From Oscillatoria nigro-viridis PCC 7112 (GTDB lineage: Bacteria; Cyanobacteriota; Cyanobacteriia; Cyanobacteriales; Microcoleaceae), in contig NC_019729.1 of NCBI RefSeq assembly GCF_000317475.1, positions 3,300,501-3,364,500 on the forward strand: a stretch of 64,000 nucleotides of DNA, written 5' to 3'. Both the position numbers and the translations under genes were made by a program. This document shows positions 63,748 through 64,000 of the stretch, piece by piece. The first letter of the stretch is position 1. Every line of letters begins with the position of its first letter. The notes under the pieces were generated by a model. That model did no database searches. It saw nothing but the letters and a program-made list of their open reading frames with translations, and was not told where the DNA came from.

Positions 63748-64000
63748 ATGCAAGTAGTTATCCTAGCAGGTGGTCTCGGTACTCGTCTTAGAGAAGAAAC
63801 AGAATTTCGTCCCAAACCCTTAGTTGATGTGGGGGGGCATCCGATTATTTGGCACATCATGAAAATCTATGCACACTTCGGTTTTCAACAATTTATTGTG
63901 TGCTTGGGCTATCGCGGCAACATGATTAAAGAATATTTCCTGAATTATGAAGCCATGAACAATGACTTTACTATCTGTCTGGGACGCCAAAATACCATCA
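63748..64000 (+). CDS. rfbF: glucose-1-phosphate cytidylyltransferase, N-terminal part
   Basis: Truncated by the right edge; 84 residues visible. QVVILAGGLGTRLREETEFR is the nucleotidyltransferase signature with GGxGTRL, followed by PKPLVDVGGHPIIWHIMKIY and FIVCLGYRGNMIKEYFLNYE. These match RfbF (CDP-glucose synthesis) better than glucose-1-phosphate uridylyl- or thymidylyltransferases. It starts the CDP-dideoxyhexose or CDP-sugar branch and agrees with the surface-glycan genes to its left. Confidence 0.88.
   Translation, partial: MQVVILAGGLGTRLREETEFRPKPLVDVGGHPIIWHIMKIYAHFGFQQFIVCLGYRGNMIKEYFLNYEAMNNDFTICLGRQNTI

Overview
The window looks like chromosomal DNA from a filamentous cyanobacterium, most likely an oscillatorialean (Microcoleus, Oscillatoria or Phormidium type). 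The HIP1 octamer GCGATCGC is everywhere. The gene set is cyanobacterial: chlD, the clpR-clpP3 pair, DUF3370, the DUF3038/DUF4335 pair, an NrtA/CmpA-type ABC transporter, a lipid-A-disaccharide-synthase-like protein and very large PAS/GAF histidine kinases. Intergenic DNA is full of A/T heptamer repeats and palindromic mini-elements. All family names come from reading the sequence and memory of the families; no search was run.

Layout. 1-4100: 5' end of a release-factor-2-like gene with an abnormal frameshift site, a radical-SAM protein with inserted TPRs, a Bax-inhibitor-1 membrane protein and a PEP-CTERM protein. 4176-10600: chlD, then an ion-transporter-superfamily permease flanked by two paralogous RsbRD-type histidine kinases. 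10755-15510: a c-di-AMP (ydaO/yuaA) riboswitch in front of a permease, binding-protein, ATPase and universal-stress-protein operon. 15559-23000: housekeeping and conserved cyanobacterial genes. 23300-26712: an accessory island with a C-protein-controlled type II restriction-modification system (frameshifted nuclease, intact methylase), an IS630 remnant, a theta-class (LCIB-like) carbonic anhydrase and a flavoreductase stub. The last three lie between two near-identical 90-bp direct repeats. 26785-39366: mutS2, a kinase, thrB, two Uma2 genes, a VWA protein, clpR/clpP3, a J-domain protein and a Ser/Thr kinase. 39487-40622: two tRNA genes whose 3' halves precede their 5' halves, next to a phage-like hypothetical gene. 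41097-52185: EI24, comB, an LpxB-like protein and two large signalling kinases. 52368-62471: a glycan-modification cluster with a TPR-methyltransferase, two giant duplicated multidomain glycosyltransferases and a secreted glycoside hydrolase. 62597-63432: a small secreted RNase-A-like toxin with its immunity gene. 63748-end: start of rfbF (CDP-glucose synthesis).

The most unusual items are: (1) two tandem circularly permuted tRNA genes with 5-nt linkers; (2) a stand-alone signal-peptide RNase-A-fold toxin with an overlapping immunity gene; (3) a c-di-AMP riboswitch controlling an NrtA/CmpA-like transporter whose ligand is unknown; (4) at least three families of short interspersed repeats that have inserted in frame into conserved genes (chlD, thrB, an S9 peptidase, mutS2, a histidine kinase and a glycosyltransferase); (5) the repeat-bounded carbonic anhydrase island.
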